64,000 nt of DNA from Perognathus longimembris pacificus. Taxonomy: Eukaryota > Chordata > Mammalia > Rodentia > Heteromyidae. The stretch lies in NCBI RefSeq assembly GCF_023159225.1, contig NC_063162.1, forward strand, positions 100,363,594 to 100,427,593. Reading direction: 5' to 3'. Positions within the stretch are counted from its first letter, which is position 1. Each line of letters opens with the position of its first letter. The notes under the pieces are model-generated. The model was not told the origin of the DNA and made no database searches. It was given only the letters and a program-made list of their open reading frames with translations. Positions 11,944 to 22,706 of the stretch are shown here, piece after piece. A program made the position numbers and the translations under genes.

Positions 11944-12060
11944 ACATTTTTTTATTGTCATTACAAAGTTGATGTACAGAGGTATTATAGTTATATGTCA
12001 GGTAAAGCATATGTTTCTTTTTTTTGGACAATGTCATCCCTTTCCTTGCTCTTTTCCAGT
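11944..12060 (-). mobile_element. Older L1 3' end fragment
   Basis: The same tail landmarks occur in diverged form: poly(T), GATGTACAGAGG, a GTCAGGTAA stretch, then GGACAATGTCATCCC. Confidence 0.7.
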
Positions 12061-13185
12061 TGATTTACTGTTATTTTTATAATTGTTAAGAGATTTATTC
12101 ATTACTTCAAAAATGGTGTCCATGCATTCTCCTTTTAAGCATGAGAATGCTGGAAGTAATCATCAAATGCACAAAAAAATTAAAGAGATTATGGTGGACA
12201 CTAATACAAATACCTTCATAAGAAAATTACTACATTCACAAATAAGAATATAAATCATGGTACTTTATTCAGCTACAGTGTTCAGAGATAGAGACAACAC
12301 TTTCAAGATATGGTTGTATCAATACAAATATACATATAACAGAAGGCATAATTAATTTGCAAAGTTAGAAATATTTTTTATTTCATGCTGTCAGTGTGGT
12401 TTTCATTCCCTCCAAAGAATTTTCCTCTTCTTTCTTTTTTAAATGTGACCATGTATTTATTTGATGCTTTATCAAACTAATAGTGTTCAAACCAGAATTT
12501 GCTGAATACTCATTATGCTTTAGTTACTGTCCAGTACTTTAAAATGGCCCTGGTCATCACTTGTGTGTTCAGTGTTGGTTTTCTTGCTATAGAGGTGCAG
12601 AAAACTGTACCTAGAGAACCTGTACTTGTAGCAAAATCATCCATCAACTCATCTTTCAACAATCAGAGTAGCTCTGAAGCATCCTCTCTCATCTGGGGCC
12701 TTACTAGGACTTCATGGATCAGGAATCGTACCTTTGAGGAAAGAAGAAGTCGACACAGAAGCTTAAAGAAGCTGCTTACGGTGGGTCCTGTGAAATTCTA
12801 ACAGAGGGCACACATACAATATGGCCTCAAAGCTGGGGGACAAACAATGGGGCAAGAAGAGACAAAGGTGTAACTCTCTCACAGGTTTATCTGGCAGAAT
12901 TCAGGGGAATTCGGGAAATTACCGTGCTGCCTGGGCAGGTTGCTCACCGTGGCTGAGGTGAAGGGACAGCTATGGGGCTCCAGGGGGCTGAGTAGAAGGA
13001 CATAAAAGGACAGCCCGGAGCCCTCAAACCTCTCTTAGCAATGACTGGCAGTGGAGAGGGACCCAGAGGACCTGGAGTCAGTCAGACAGGTGGGAAGGGT
13101 GAAGTGCTATGAGTTATGATGGTCATTTGTGGTTTCATTTGAATTGGGAAATCAGGTCACATAAATAAATAGGACTCTAAAAGTG
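12061..13185. other. Unique sequence with an uninterpreted 100-codon frame
   Basis: A + frame at 12499-12801 is open for 100 codons but shows no family resemblance, no favourable start context and no flanking splice pattern. I treat it as chance. Confidence 0.4.
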
Positions 13186-13292
13186 ACTTTTTGGAAGCGC
13201 TCAAAGTGGTAGAGCACTAGCCTTGAGTGAAAGAACTCAGGAACAGCTGCCCAAATCCTAAGTTCAAGACCCACAGCTGACCAAAAATGTGA
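13186..13292 (+). mobile_element. Geo right-monomer fragment
   Basis: GCTCAAAGTGGTAGAGCACT, a CTTGAGTGAAAGAACTCAGG segment and AAGTTCAAGACCCACAGC mark the right monomer. The left half is missing. Confidence 0.75.
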
Positions 13293-13965
13293 CTTTTTTG
13301 GAGCCAGAAATGCAAACAGTTCAATAAATGATGACAAACTATTTTAACAAAACACACAGGGACTCAGGACTGAATTTACAGAGAAGAAAGCTATTGAGTC
13401 AAGGCCAATACATTTGTCAAATGAAAGAGAGGTGGAAGAATATCCTAGGCAGAAGCATCTGATAGGTTTACTAGTATGAAGTTATTTTCACTGGAAGATG
13501 AGGAGGTAAGTTAGGAGCAGACTAAAAAGCACACCAGGTTTGGGGGGGGGGGCGGAAACCTAGAAGCTTAAGTTGGGGTACTATGCAATAGCTTTTCTTT
13601 TTGTTTGAAAAGGTATGTTAGGGGTACACTTGGACAATTGAGAGGTGTGAGGCACCCATCCAATGTTGGTTGCTTTAGAAGAGTGGGGCAATGAGGAAAT
13701 CGTTTGTGTAAAGACTCAGTAGTCAGAGATGGCACTCTTGTTTCAGGAACTGAAGGAGGAGGTGTGTAGCTGGCAGCAGGAGAAAGAAAAGAAGGTTGAT
13801 CCCTCCATGCAGAATGCTGTGGGTTGAAATGCAAGTTCAAACTGGAAGTTAGAGCAGGGCAGAGGAGTGGTTGGACCTTGAAGAATGACCCAGGTCCTTT
13901 TCCATTTCCAGAATCCCGCCCCAACATCAGTCTTGGAGGCAGGGGACTTTCATCAAAGTTTTCTT

Positions 13966-13966
13966 T

Positions 13967-13999
<33 letters not shown>

Positions 14000-14190
14000 C
14001 AGTCCTGGGCCTTGGACTCAGGGCCTGAGCACTGTCCCTGGCTTGTTTTTTGCTCAAGGCTAGCACTCTGCCACTTGAGCCACAGCGCCACTTCTGGCCA
14101 TTTTCTGTATATGTGGTGCTGGGGAATCGAACCTAGGGCTTCATGTATATGAGGCAAGCGCTCTTGCCACTAGGCTATATCCCCAGCCCC
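13966..14190 (-). mobile_element. IDL-Geo SINE with target duplication
   Basis: A full dimer is flanked by perfect CATCAAAGTTTTCTT copies at 13951-13965 and 14191-14205. It lies about 0.75 kb upstream of the CpG island. Confidence 0.95.
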
Positions 14191-14730
14191 CATCAAAGTT
14201 TTCTTGAACGAAACCAGAGAAGTGAAGGGAGCAAGGCTCCAGCTGAGCCAAGCTGAGAGCTGGAGGCTTGAAGTAGTTGGTGGGGCCTGGCAGTGGTAAC
14301 TGGTTCTCTGGAACGCAGTAGGTTGCCCAGGACTTAGGTACCTAAGCAACCTGAACGTTCCCAGCTGCAGAGTATGGGCGGTGGAGCCAGAAAGTGGGCA
14401 ACGTGCAGAGTTGACTCCAATAGCAATCTAGAAAAGCCTAATTCTCGTTTTCACCTAGCAAAACCCAACTAACCAAAGACCTCATATTCCCCAATAAGCA
14501 AATTTCAACTGTCCACCATAGACAGCATCTGCTCCGAGCTACCTTCTGGGGGCTGTTCGCAAAGAATGGTTGTAAAACCCACACCCACCCAATCTGAAGC
14601 CTCCCGAGGCGACGGTTTCCAAGACATTAATCCTTTAAAAGAAAGTGAAAAGGAGGAGGAGGAGGAGAGAGGACAAGTGTGTGAGGAGGAGAGAGAAGGA
14701 GAAGGAGTGGGAGGAGAGAAAAGAGAGAGG
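14191..14730. other. Unique sequence upstream of CpG island
   Basis: No interspersed repeat is recognisable between the SINE ending at 14190 and the GA-rich stretch at 14645-14735. The DNA is balanced in composition, with a few CpGs near 14590-14610. It is a plausible distal promoter region, but no specific element is claimed. Confidence 0.4.
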
Positions 14731-14818
14731 AGGAGAGAATATATATATATAATATATTCACATAATAACTCGCACTACAGACCTCCCACAGAAGCCTAAA
14801 CCTGGGAGTGAGACATTT

Positions 14819-14824
<6 letters not shown>

Positions 14825-14910
<86 letters not shown>

Positions 14911-14930
14911 CCCTCTTTTCCCCCCTCCCC
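14825..14930. repeat. (CT)n / polypurine-polypyrimidine tract at promoter
   Basis: An almost uninterrupted CT repeat of about 85 bp runs from 14825, followed by a C/T-rich run to about 14930, immediately upstream of the CpG island. Mirror-symmetric tracts of this kind can form triplex (H) DNA and bind GAGA-type factors. Unlike most long microsatellites in this window, it does not abut a SINE. Confidence 0.95.
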
Positions 14931-15009
14931 CCTTATTCTGGGACATCCAAGTCCCCCTAATCCCCAGAACACTCCGGGGCACGCGCAGGCAAAAGACTGG
15001 GAGGTTGGT

Positions 15010-15024
15010 GTCGCGGCTGCTCAG
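15010..15024 (+). other. Second candidate splice donor at CpG island edge
   Basis: The string CTCAG followed by GTGAGC (GT at 15025) matches the donor consensus well. It could end an alternative upstream first exon that begins in or near the (CT)n tract. Support is by motif only. Confidence 0.25.
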
Positions 15025-15109
15025 GTGAGCCCCCAACCCCCGCCCCACCCGGTGCCCGGAGGCACCGACGGCTGGAGCCCATTCGCTAGAGCGGCCGCCG
15101 CGGGGGTTG

Positions 15110-15427
15110 GGGGTGGGCCGGGCGGGGTCGAGAGAGGCGGGGGCCGAGGCGACGAGGACGCGGCAGAGAGCCGGGAGGAGCGGAGAGCGACGCCGAGAGA
15201 GAGAGAAGCGGGCGCGGAGGGCGGGGGCGTGCGCGGGCGCGGGGCCAGCTTCGCCTCTCCAGGGTCGCCAGCGGACGCGCGCCGCAGTCCCAGTCTCCGA
15301 GGCGCGAGCGCGAGGGACAGCGGCTGAGGCCACCCAGCCTAGACAGCCAGAGGCGGCAGCTTTGCCGACACCAACAACCTCTGCGCTTCAGGATCTGGGA
15401 GCTGTGTGGTGGGCGAGGCGCGAGAAC
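15110..15427 (+). other. Candidate non-coding first exon with splice donor
   Basis: The segment ends at a good splice donor (GAAC then GTGAGT, with the intron starting at 15428) inside the CpG island. I see no ATG on the + strand between about 14566 and 15440, so the whole stretch can only be 5' untranslated sequence. This is typical of genes whose start codon lies in a later exon. The transcription start is unknown and 15110 is arbitrary. GC-rich, GA-rich composition from 15130 to 15215 suggests a strongly structured leader. No downstream coding exon was recognised in the remaining 48 kb, so intron 1 would be long. I could not match the exon to a gene from memory. An alternative shorter first exon would end at 15024. 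Confidence 0.55.
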
Positions 15428-16619
15428 GTGAGTAGCTCGGGATGCACGCCGTGTGGGGGACACACTCGGTCCGGCTCCAGCGAGATTTTCTGAAGTGGAG
15501 GAGGGCGCGGGAGGCTACTGCGTTGTCACCGGGACACCGGCTCGGGGGTCCAATCGGGTGCTCTCCGGTCTGGCAGTGTCGGCCCTAGGGACGAAAACAG
15601 GTCGCCAGCGCCTTTTCCCCTCATAACCTTTGGACACAGCCGCGGGGGCCGAGCTAGAAAGAGGGTGGGGGGTGCGGCTGGGAAGCCGGTACCCTGGCGA
15701 GGGCACCTCTCAACACAGCAGTGCCGGCTGGCCAGGACGGCACCCGCCACCTCCTCCGGGCTGCGGCCAACTTCTGCCTCCGCGCCCGCGCCCCACGCTT
15801 TCCGGGAAGCCCCGCTGTAGTCTGGCTGTGGGTAGCTGCGCGTGTAGCGGCGGCCGGGGCTCGGACCCGGAGGGTGGGCGCAGGCAGGGGGCGCGGCCCG
15901 GCGCAGGTGGGCGCGGAGCGTGGGGATGCATCCCGGCGCGCCCCGGCGTGTGCGCGTTCCGGTCCCTACGGTCACATCTGGGCGTGGGCTTTGTTCGGGT
16001 GCGCTTCCACCTGCGCGGATCCCCTAATTCAGAGGGCGAGACTGGCTGCCCTCTTGCACCCTCGCTGCCTCGGAGAGGACTCGAAACTAACCGGGATCTG
16101 GAGACACGGAGGACCGGCGTTGGCGATACTTGAGGAGGGGGCTTTTTGGCCTACAGGTGTGGGCCCAGCAGGCCCTGCACCACAGCAACCTTGGAAGACT
16201 GGGACCTGGGGTGGGTGCGCGGGGGCTTGGGACCGGAAAGATCCCCCTTTCCTGCCCATGCTCCCGGTGCTGGGATCGGGCCGCAGCGTGGCGGAGGGAG
16301 GCTGTGTGGAGCCAGGAGTGTCTGCCCGCGCCCCAGCATCCATCTAGCTCTGAGCGCCATCTGCCTGGGCGCTGCCCGGGTCCCCTCCACGCCGCACGGG
16401 CGGGCGCAGTTTCCTGGTGCCCCGGGGTGCGCTGGCCTCTGCCCGAGCTCAGAGAGGGGACCTGGAGGTCGCTATAGGGTGAGCCAGCCAGTCGACATTT
16501 CTGCCAGAGGTGTTCTCGGGTAGCAGGTGCAGGGGGAGAGTTCCCAGGACCAGGGGACTGCGGAGCCCCTTCCGGCCTGCCTGTCAGCTCCCACCCGAGG
16601 CTGCATCTTTGGTCTGCCT

Positions 16620-17040
16620 GGCAGGGACCCTGGAGGACATGGCGGGAGGTCGCCGAGCGAAGGTGTCTTTTGAGAGCCCCACCACTGTACCAGCGGCTTC
16701 AACCCCTCCTGGATCAAAGGCAGAGAGCTGTCCTGAGAGGGAAACGTCCCTTTCCTCCATGCTCCCGGATGGCAAATGCTTCCCAAGCGCGGGTCTGCGC
16801 CGCTGGGCCCTGTCTCGCCTCAGTCTCTCACGGGAAGAGATAGAGCCGGGTGCAATGGGGCAGGCGGCATTGGTTCCGCACCAGGAGCTCCCCCTGGGGT
16901 TGTTCGGAGAAGGAACACAGTGGCCTCTGCTTACAAACCTACATAGGCAGAGTGGCATTGGTGTGGAACTGCTAGCCTCCTGTGATCACAGTTCATGAGT
17001 GATGAAGTGTCATCTAGAAGTGCCAGGTTTAGACAACTGG
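16620..17040. other. GC-moderate shore of the CpG island
   Basis: GC and CpG content fall gradually here before AT-rich DNA begins near 17040. Frames are open on both strands, as expected from the composition, but no recognisable protein family or splice framing was seen. Confidence 0.4.
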
Positions 17041-17172
17041 ATACTTACTACGCAATGATATTCTCGATGAACATTTTTTGAGAGCTTTAAGTTACATTTA
17101 ATTCGCACAACAACACTATTTTAAAAATGAGGAAACTGGCTTTGACAGACCAAGAAACTTTCTCAAAAGCAG
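17040..17172 (-). mobile_element. MIR element, antisense
   Basis: TACTTACTACGCAATGATA, ACATTTAATTCGCACAACAAC and AATGAGGAAACTGGC follow antisense MIR order. Confidence 0.6.
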
Positions 17173-18234
17173 TTTTTTTTTTGGGGGGGGGAGCTTATAT
17201 TTAATTTAGCCGAAAACTCGAGTGTTCAAAACCGAGAAGGTATAACATAAGCCTATTTAATTTTGACCTCTGCAGATTTTATGGTAGCTGGCGATATTGT
17301 AATTCAGAAGACCCTTGTGGATAACCTTTTATCCTCTCTCTCCTGTTGTCCCTAATTCCTTTACAGATTCTTTTATTCCTGTTAGCCTGTAAGGGTGTGG
17401 GTTGTTAAATCATAATTCTACCCGTAATAGTAAAAAAAAAAGAAAAAGAAAAAGAAAAGGAAGTGTTTCTATTTTAGTTTCATAATCCTGAAAGCTCTTC
17501 ATAGGCTGCTTTGACTGCAGGTGAGTTATTCTTCAAATTGGAGGCTGGATTTGAATACAATCCTAGCACAAAAACCTAGAGAAGCATTCAGTACCTAAAA
17601 TATATGGGCATGTGTGGCACATTTGCAAAGATGAGCCACATGAACTAGTAGAAGAGAAGATTTGTGGGAAAGCGAAGTCAGCTGTTTCTAGCACAGCTTT
17701 TAGAGTTATAATGAATCAGTTGGAAAAATAGCTTCATGTTGCATTTGTAATCCTACTGACTCATGATCTTCTTTCTACTTTATTACAGGAAAGTTGCTAA
17801 GCATTCTACATATTCCTGGAATTATAGAGCTGTAATAGAACGTAGGCAACATTGAATCTAATCCGTTGAATTTCAGAAGGAGAGCAATGGGGATGAGAGT
17901 TGCCTGGTTCTGTAATACAGGGTAGTGATGTTGTCTTGGAGCAAATGCCAGTATCACCCACTGCATCATTGTTACTGCAGCAATGACAGCAAAAAAAAAA
18001 AGCCATCTATAGATATTGTCACAGTAGTGACAATAATGGCTGTGTGTGAGTGCTCTTTGGAAGAATGTGTCAGAAGATGGTAAACATGTGCATACCTGGC
18101 TTGTAGACCATTTCCTTAAGCATCTCTTCAAGTAATGCCTTTGCATAAGTAATTGGTTGAATAGAATCTGGATATTATATAGATGCAGAAGAACTATTTA
18201 ATAGACATTTAAGCAGCATTTCTCTAAAGAGATC
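17173..18234. other. Intron-like unique DNA with splice-like motifs
   Basis: A pyrimidine-rich acceptor-like TTTCTATTTTAG (to 17477) and donor-like CTGCAG then GTGAGT (17521) frame 43 nt, 17478-17520. Another acceptor-like TTTATTACAG ends at 17788. These may be cryptic. The A-rich run at 17431-17460 is simple sequence. Confidence 0.3.
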
Positions 18235-18335
18235 AGTCCATAAATATCAACTGAATGTATGATGGCCTTCTGTTCTAGGCACAGGGTAAGAAGATGGACA
18301 GTACAGTTTCTGTCCTTGGGAAGGGAGGCTAATAT
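18235..18335 (-). mobile_element. MIR/L2-type fragment, antisense
   Basis: TTCTGTTCTAGGCACAGGG and CTGTCCTTGGGAAGGGAGG follow the common antisense tail motif of MIR/L2 elements. Confidence 0.5.
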
Positions 18336-18879
18336 TAACTTTATCATTTATGACTATATTACCATGTACTCCCCCACATACTTTCTATGTAAATGAGCAG
18401 TTCAATGATTTTGCACAAACTGAACACACTGATATGACTGGCACATAAATACCAGATTGCACTGGACTTCTGAGAAAGCCCCCTTGTGGTCCCTACCAGT
18501 CACTACTCTCCTTGAAGGGTAACTATAGACTTATCACCCACCCTGTTATTCTCACAAGATGTGCCATCACAAGATCTGCACTGCAGCCGTTGAAATCTGA
18601 TCCATCCCTTCATCTTCTACTTCCTTTTTCCCTTCCCCATTCTCCTTCCCTTCACCCTCCCTCCCTTCCTTCCTGTTCTACTAAGAAGGTATTTCTTGGT
18701 TCTCATCTACATTAGAACTAATTAAGATAGTTGTGGAGCCTTGTACTTCTTAATGTTGTTGCTTGGCCAAGGACTTTGAGAATTGTTTCCATTGGAATTT
18801 CATATTTTTCTATATTTTCCTTTTTCTCCCTCTCTCTTTTTCCGTCTCTCCCTCTCTCCCTCCCCCTTCTTTATTTCTT

Positions 18880-19135
18880 GGTCTTTCCTACTGGGGATTG
18901 AACTCAGGGCTTGCTAGGCAGTCTATCACTTAAACCATGCCTCCAACTCCTTTCTGCCTTGGTTATTTGTAAGGTAGGATCTTACTTTATGGCCAGGCCA
19001 GCCTAGGTTCTGATCCTCCTACTTGCACTTCAACAGATGGCTGAAATGAAGTCTCTTGAACTTTTCTGCCTGAGACAGCATTGAACCTGGGTTTCCAGGT
19101 CTTTATCTCCCAAATAGCCACTGTATGTGGTCCAT
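18880..19135 (-). mobile_element. Old ID-like and B1-like SINE fragments
   Basis: CTGGGGATTGAACTCAGGGC (antisense ID-like) is followed by TAGGATCTTACTTTATGGCC and a diverged B1-like antisense stretch. Confidence 0.55.
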
Positions 19136-19237
19136 TTCCCCACTTTTTATGTGTCATACAATCAGAAAAGGGCAGGGAATCCTTTATCATCTCTTACATC
19201 ACATAAGCAGCATTGAAGAGAATAGAATTTTTGTTCT

Positions 19238-19411
19238 TTTTTTTTTTTCCTAAGCACTGTCCCTGGCTTCTTTTTGCTCAAGGTTAGCACTCTGCTTCTT
19301 GAGCCACAGCTACACTTCTGGCTTTTTCTGCTTATGTGGTGCTGAGTTAATGAAACAAGGGCTTCATGCATGCAAAGCAAGCACTCTGCCCCTAAGCATG
19401 TTCCCAGCCCT
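19238..19411 (-). mobile_element. IDL-Geo SINE, shortened Geo half
   Basis: The poly(T) tail runs into CTAAGCACTGTCCCTGG, so about 30 bp of the usual 3' end of the Geo monomer is missing. The rest of the dimer is present. Confidence 0.85.
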
Positions 19412-19754
19412 GAGCATGGCATTTCTTTCTGTCTCTTCCATATTCTGATAAGCATCAATTAGGTCTACAAGGAAGTTTCATTTTGACAGATGCATGCTTG
19501 TATACACTATACCTTGATCAGACTCACCCCCTCTGCTCACCTACATTTCTAAAGGGACAGTTCCTTTCTGAGGAGGATGGCAACCAAACCAAATTGAACT
19601 GGAACAGAGAGCTCCTCATGTATTTTGCTCTTGGTCAGCCTTCCCTTTCAGATGCTTGTGAAGAAGAAAAGAAGTGGGATTTACTTAAAATATTAACTAT
19701 TTGCTCTCTTTAAAATGTAATTTTTTCCTGCCATAAGGAATCCTGAGCTTTCCT

Positions 19755-19850
19755 GGCAGGTAAAGACAGAAGGGAGGAGAAAGTGAGGGAAGGAGACTAT
19801 GTAACTGTAACCCCTTTATAATAATAATTATAATTTAAAAACAAATAAGC
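19755..19850 (+). mobile_element. Diverged L1 tail fragment, sense
   Basis: A purine-rich segment runs into TATGTAACTGTAACCCC and an AT-rich tail. The match is short and weaker than the others. Confidence 0.45.
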
Positions 19851-20477
19851 AAAAAAGACAGAAGAGAGAACTGGAAGCTAAGGGCAGGAATTCAATAGTT
19901 TGTTTTATTTGACTCATTGTCTGCTCAAGTGAAGGAAAAGATCCTTTGGTTTAAAGCTTCATTTGGCATCAGAGGTTTTAGCGCCTCAACTCCAGCTATC
20001 TTGAATCATAATTGCAGACATTTAAGGTATACAACTTGATATTCTGACATAGTTATATATTGTGAATGATTATCACAAACTAATGAAGATATCTATCACT
20101 TCATGCATTATCTTTTCAAGTAGTGAAAACATTTAAGACCTACTGTCTTCCCCCCCCCAAAAAAAAGACCTACTGTCTTAGCAGATTTCAAGAATGCAAT
20201 AAATTATTAGTGATTGTAGTCACTATACTGTGCATTAGATCTCCAGAATTTATTCCTCCTCACTAACTGAAACTTGGTATCCTCTGTCCAACATCTCCCA
20301 CTCCCCACCCACACCCTAGCCCTAGTCCCTGGGAACTACCATTCTGTGCTCTGCTTCCATGAATTTGACTAGTATTTCTTTCTTTTTTTTTCATTCCTGT
20401 TTGGTGGGGGTGGGGGTAGTACTGGGAGCCCTTCAGTTTGCCAGGAAGTGTTTGATCACTCGAACTATATATTCAGC

Positions 20478-20836
20478 TTCCCTCCCTCCCTCCCTCCCTC
20501 CCTCCCTCCCTCCCTCCCTCCCTCCCTCCCTCCCTCCCTCCCTCCCTCCCTCCCTTCCTCCCTCCCTCCTTCCCTTCCTCCCTCTCTTCCTTCTTTCCTT
20601 CCTCCCTCCCTCCCTCCCTCCCTCCTTCCTCCTTCCTTCCTTCCTTCCTTCCTTCCTTCCTTCCTTCCTTCCTTCCTTCCTTCCTTCCTTGTCCTCGTCG
20701 TCGTCCTCGTCGTCGTCGTCGTCGTCGTCGTCCTCCTCCTCCTCCTCCTCCTCCTCCTCCTCCTCCTCCTCCTCCTCCTCCTCCTCCTCCTCCTCCTCCT
20801 CCTCCTCTTCCTCCTCTTCCTCTTCCTTTTCTTCAT
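20478..20836. repeat. Compound polypyrimidine microsatellite (CCCT, CTTC, TCG, CTC)
   Basis: About 360 bp changes in blocks: CCCT units (20478-20560 and 20600-20625), CTTC units (20628-20690), TCG/TCC units with unusual CpGs (20693-20730), and CTC units to about 20836. All pyrimidine strands lie on +. It ends at the 3' end of a minus-strand SINE. Long open frames here are artefacts of repeats without stop codons. Confidence 0.97.
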
Positions 20837-20837
20837 C

Positions 20838-21155
20838 CCAGGGCTTGATCTCAGAGCCTGGGTTCTGTTCCTGAGCTTTTTTGCTCAAGGCTAGCTCTCT
20901 ACCACTTTGAGCTACAGCTTCACTTCCAGTTTTCATTGGGGGTTAATTCTAGATAAGAGTCTCATGCCTTTTCCTGCCTGGGTTGGCTTTGAATCAAGAT
21001 CACAGATCTCAACTTCCCGAGTAGCTAGGATTATGGGTTTAACCTGGCCTTTCAGCCCTTCTTGCTTTATGTTTGAGTTAGGGTTCACTGGCTGGTCTGA
21101 ATAGTGATCTTCCTACTTAGTCTTCCTGTGTAGCTGGGATGACAGGTATATGCCA
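20838..21155 (-). mobile_element. B1-like/Geo SINE plus extra B1-like unit
   Basis: The Geo half (TCAGAGCCTGGGTTCTGTTC) and B1-like half (GTTGGCTTTGAATCAAGATC) run to about 21052. A second antisense B1-like part (TGATCTTCCTACTTAGTC, TAGCTGGGATGACAGG) follows to about 21155. Confidence 0.75.
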
Positions 21156-21388
21156 TATGAACAGCTCTTTTTGTTGAGGTCTTGATAATTTTAACTGTCT
21201 GGGAATGGCCTACAACCTCCTGATCTATAATTCCCAAGTAGCTGTAATTTTAGGCATAAACCACCTCTCCCCTTCCTTCCCTCCCCTTCCTTCTTCTTTC
21301 TCTCCTCTTCCTCTCCCCTCCCCATTCCCTTCTCTTCCCATCCCTTCTGTCCTTTTCCATTCTCTACCCTCTTTTCTTTTCTTTATTT

Positions 21389-21485
21389 AAGACAAGGTAT
21401 TGTTTTGTAACTCAGGCTTGCCTTGGTCTTCCTGCCCTAGCCTCCCAAGGTTTTGGGTTACATGCCTGCATCCACTATGCTTGGA
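21389..21485 (-). mobile_element. B1-like monomer SINE, diverged
   Basis: AAGACAAGGTATTGTTTTG, ACTCAGGCTTGCCTTGG and CTAGCCTCCCAAGGTTTTG follow the antisense B1 order. CT-rich sequence lies to the left. Confidence 0.65.
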
Positions 21486-21824
21486 TTGAAGTTTCTACGA
21501 ATGCAAAAAAGTACCAAAAGCAACAGAGGATGATAGGTTTTCACTCTCAAAATGGGAAGGAGAGGCTCTGTGAAGGAGGAAAATGGGAGAAAAGCTCTGC
21601 CTCCAGCTTTAGGTGCTAAATGTCTTCCATTATCAGGTTGTTTTTGAATGGAGAGCATACTTATATAATACTTATAGAACTGTGATGTTTTCCCTTTCTT
21701 TTGGTAAAACACATACTATAAATTTACCATTTGATCCTTCTTACAATATATTGTCTAGTGCCAGTGTCTTCATATTATGGGCCACCATCGCCATTGTCCA
21801 TCTTCAGAACTTATTGTTGGAAGT

Positions 21825-22026
21825 GCTGGGGTTTGAACATGGGACCTTGTGCTTGCTAGGCAGATGTTCTGCCACTTGAGTTATGCCTCTTTCCCACCCT
21901 TTTGCTTTTAGTTATTTTTCAGATAGCACTTTACATTTTTTGCCTGAGCTGACCTTGGACCAACATCTTTCTATCTCTATCTTCTTAGTAACTGAGATTA
22001 CAGATATGTAGCATCATGCCCAGCTC
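21825..22026 (-). mobile_element. Old ID-like plus B1-like composite SINE
   Basis: GTGCTGGGGTTTGAACATGG and GCTAGGCAGATGTTCTGCC are the antisense ID-like part. TTGCCTGAGCTGACCTTGG to TAGCATCATGCCCAGC is the antisense B1-like part. Confidence 0.7.
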
Positions 22027-22434
22027 CAGAAATTCTTAAATCTTCCCAAACAGAAACTGTAACTTCTAAGCAATAATTCCTATCCTTTTTCCCACTAGCC
22101 TATGGCAGCTATCGTCCTACCTTCTGTCTCAATGAATTTGATTTCCTTTAGTAAGTATGTGATGGAATCATATATTTGTATTTTTGTGACTGGTTTACTT
22201 CACATGTCTTCAACTTTTCCCCATGTGTCAGAATCATCTTCTCTTGAATACATAACTTATTCTGTGTATATGTCATATTTTGTTTATGTGTTCTTCTATT
22301 CGTGTATACCTGGGTTGCTTCCACCTTTTGACTGATTGTAGGATGGTGATATGAATGTGGATATGTTTACCTGTTGGGATCATTGCTGCTTTAGAATAGA
22401 AATTAGACTCATATGGTCACATAGTCATTATATT

Positions 22435-22435
<1 letters not shown>

Positions 22436-22470
<35 letters not shown>

Positions 22471-22489
22471 TCTGTTTGTCTGTATGCTG
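22436..22489. repeat. (TG)n microsatellite
   Basis: TG units at 22438-22467 continue as TGTC-type units to about 22486, next to the 3' end of the minus-strand SINE at 22490. Confidence 0.93.
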
Positions 22490-22706
22490 GTCTTGTCCTC
22501 AGGCCTGAATTCAGGGCCCAGGTGCTGTTCCTTAGCTTTTTCATTCAAGACTACTACTTGAGCCACAGCTCCACTTCTGGCTTTTTAGTTGTTAATTGGA
22601 TATATGAGTCTCATGGTCTTTCCTACCCAAGTTGGTTTGAACGGTGATCCTCAGATCTTAGCCTCCTGAGTAGCTAGGATTGCAGACATGAGTTATGGTG
22701 CTGGGC
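22490..22706 (-). mobile_element. B1-like/Geo composite SINE
   Basis: The Geo half (GAATTCAGGGCCCAGGTGC) and the B1-like half (CTTAGCCTCCTGAGTAGC, GACATGAGTTATGGTGC) are both present. Confidence 0.88.

Larger units (their letters stand above)
14935..16620 (+). promoter_or_regulatory. CpG island and probable gene promoter
   Basis: This is the only strongly GC-rich, CpG-dense stretch in an otherwise AT-rich window. CpG dinucleotides are frequent from about 14970 to 16480, whereas flanking DNA has almost none. GC boxes of the GGGCGGGG type lie near 15120, and no TATA box is evident at a suitable position, which fits a TATA-less CpG-island promoter. Orientation is taken as + because two consensus splice donors lie on this strand (after 15024 and after 15427) and I see none of similar quality on the other strand. 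A (CT)n tract abuts the island upstream. The gene is not identified. An alternative is a CpG island serving a non-coding RNA or a bidirectional promoter. Confidence 0.85.

Noticed and set aside
12499..12801. 100-codon + frame in unique DNA
   Set aside because: No family resemblance, start context, splice framing or sign of being a retrocopy. It is within the expected chance length.
14758..16998. Many overlapping open frames of 70-208 codons on both strands of the CpG island
   Set aside because: GC-rich DNA lacks stop codons in all frames. The products are Arg/Pro/Gly/Ala-rich without domains, and those in 15025-15440 lack any ATG.
17789..18289. Possible exon between the acceptor-like site at 17788 and the donor-like GGCACAGG/GTAAGA at about 18284
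   Set aside because: The donor-like site lies in a MIR/L2-type antisense fragment (18235-18335), so it is ordinary repeat sequence. There is no open frame or other support.
20359..20936. Long open frames on both strands encoding poly-Ser, poly-Leu, poly-Glu or Gly-Gly-Arg-Glu repeats
   Set aside because: They are microsatellite sequence with no stop codons in several frames at once. No unique protein sequence flanks them.
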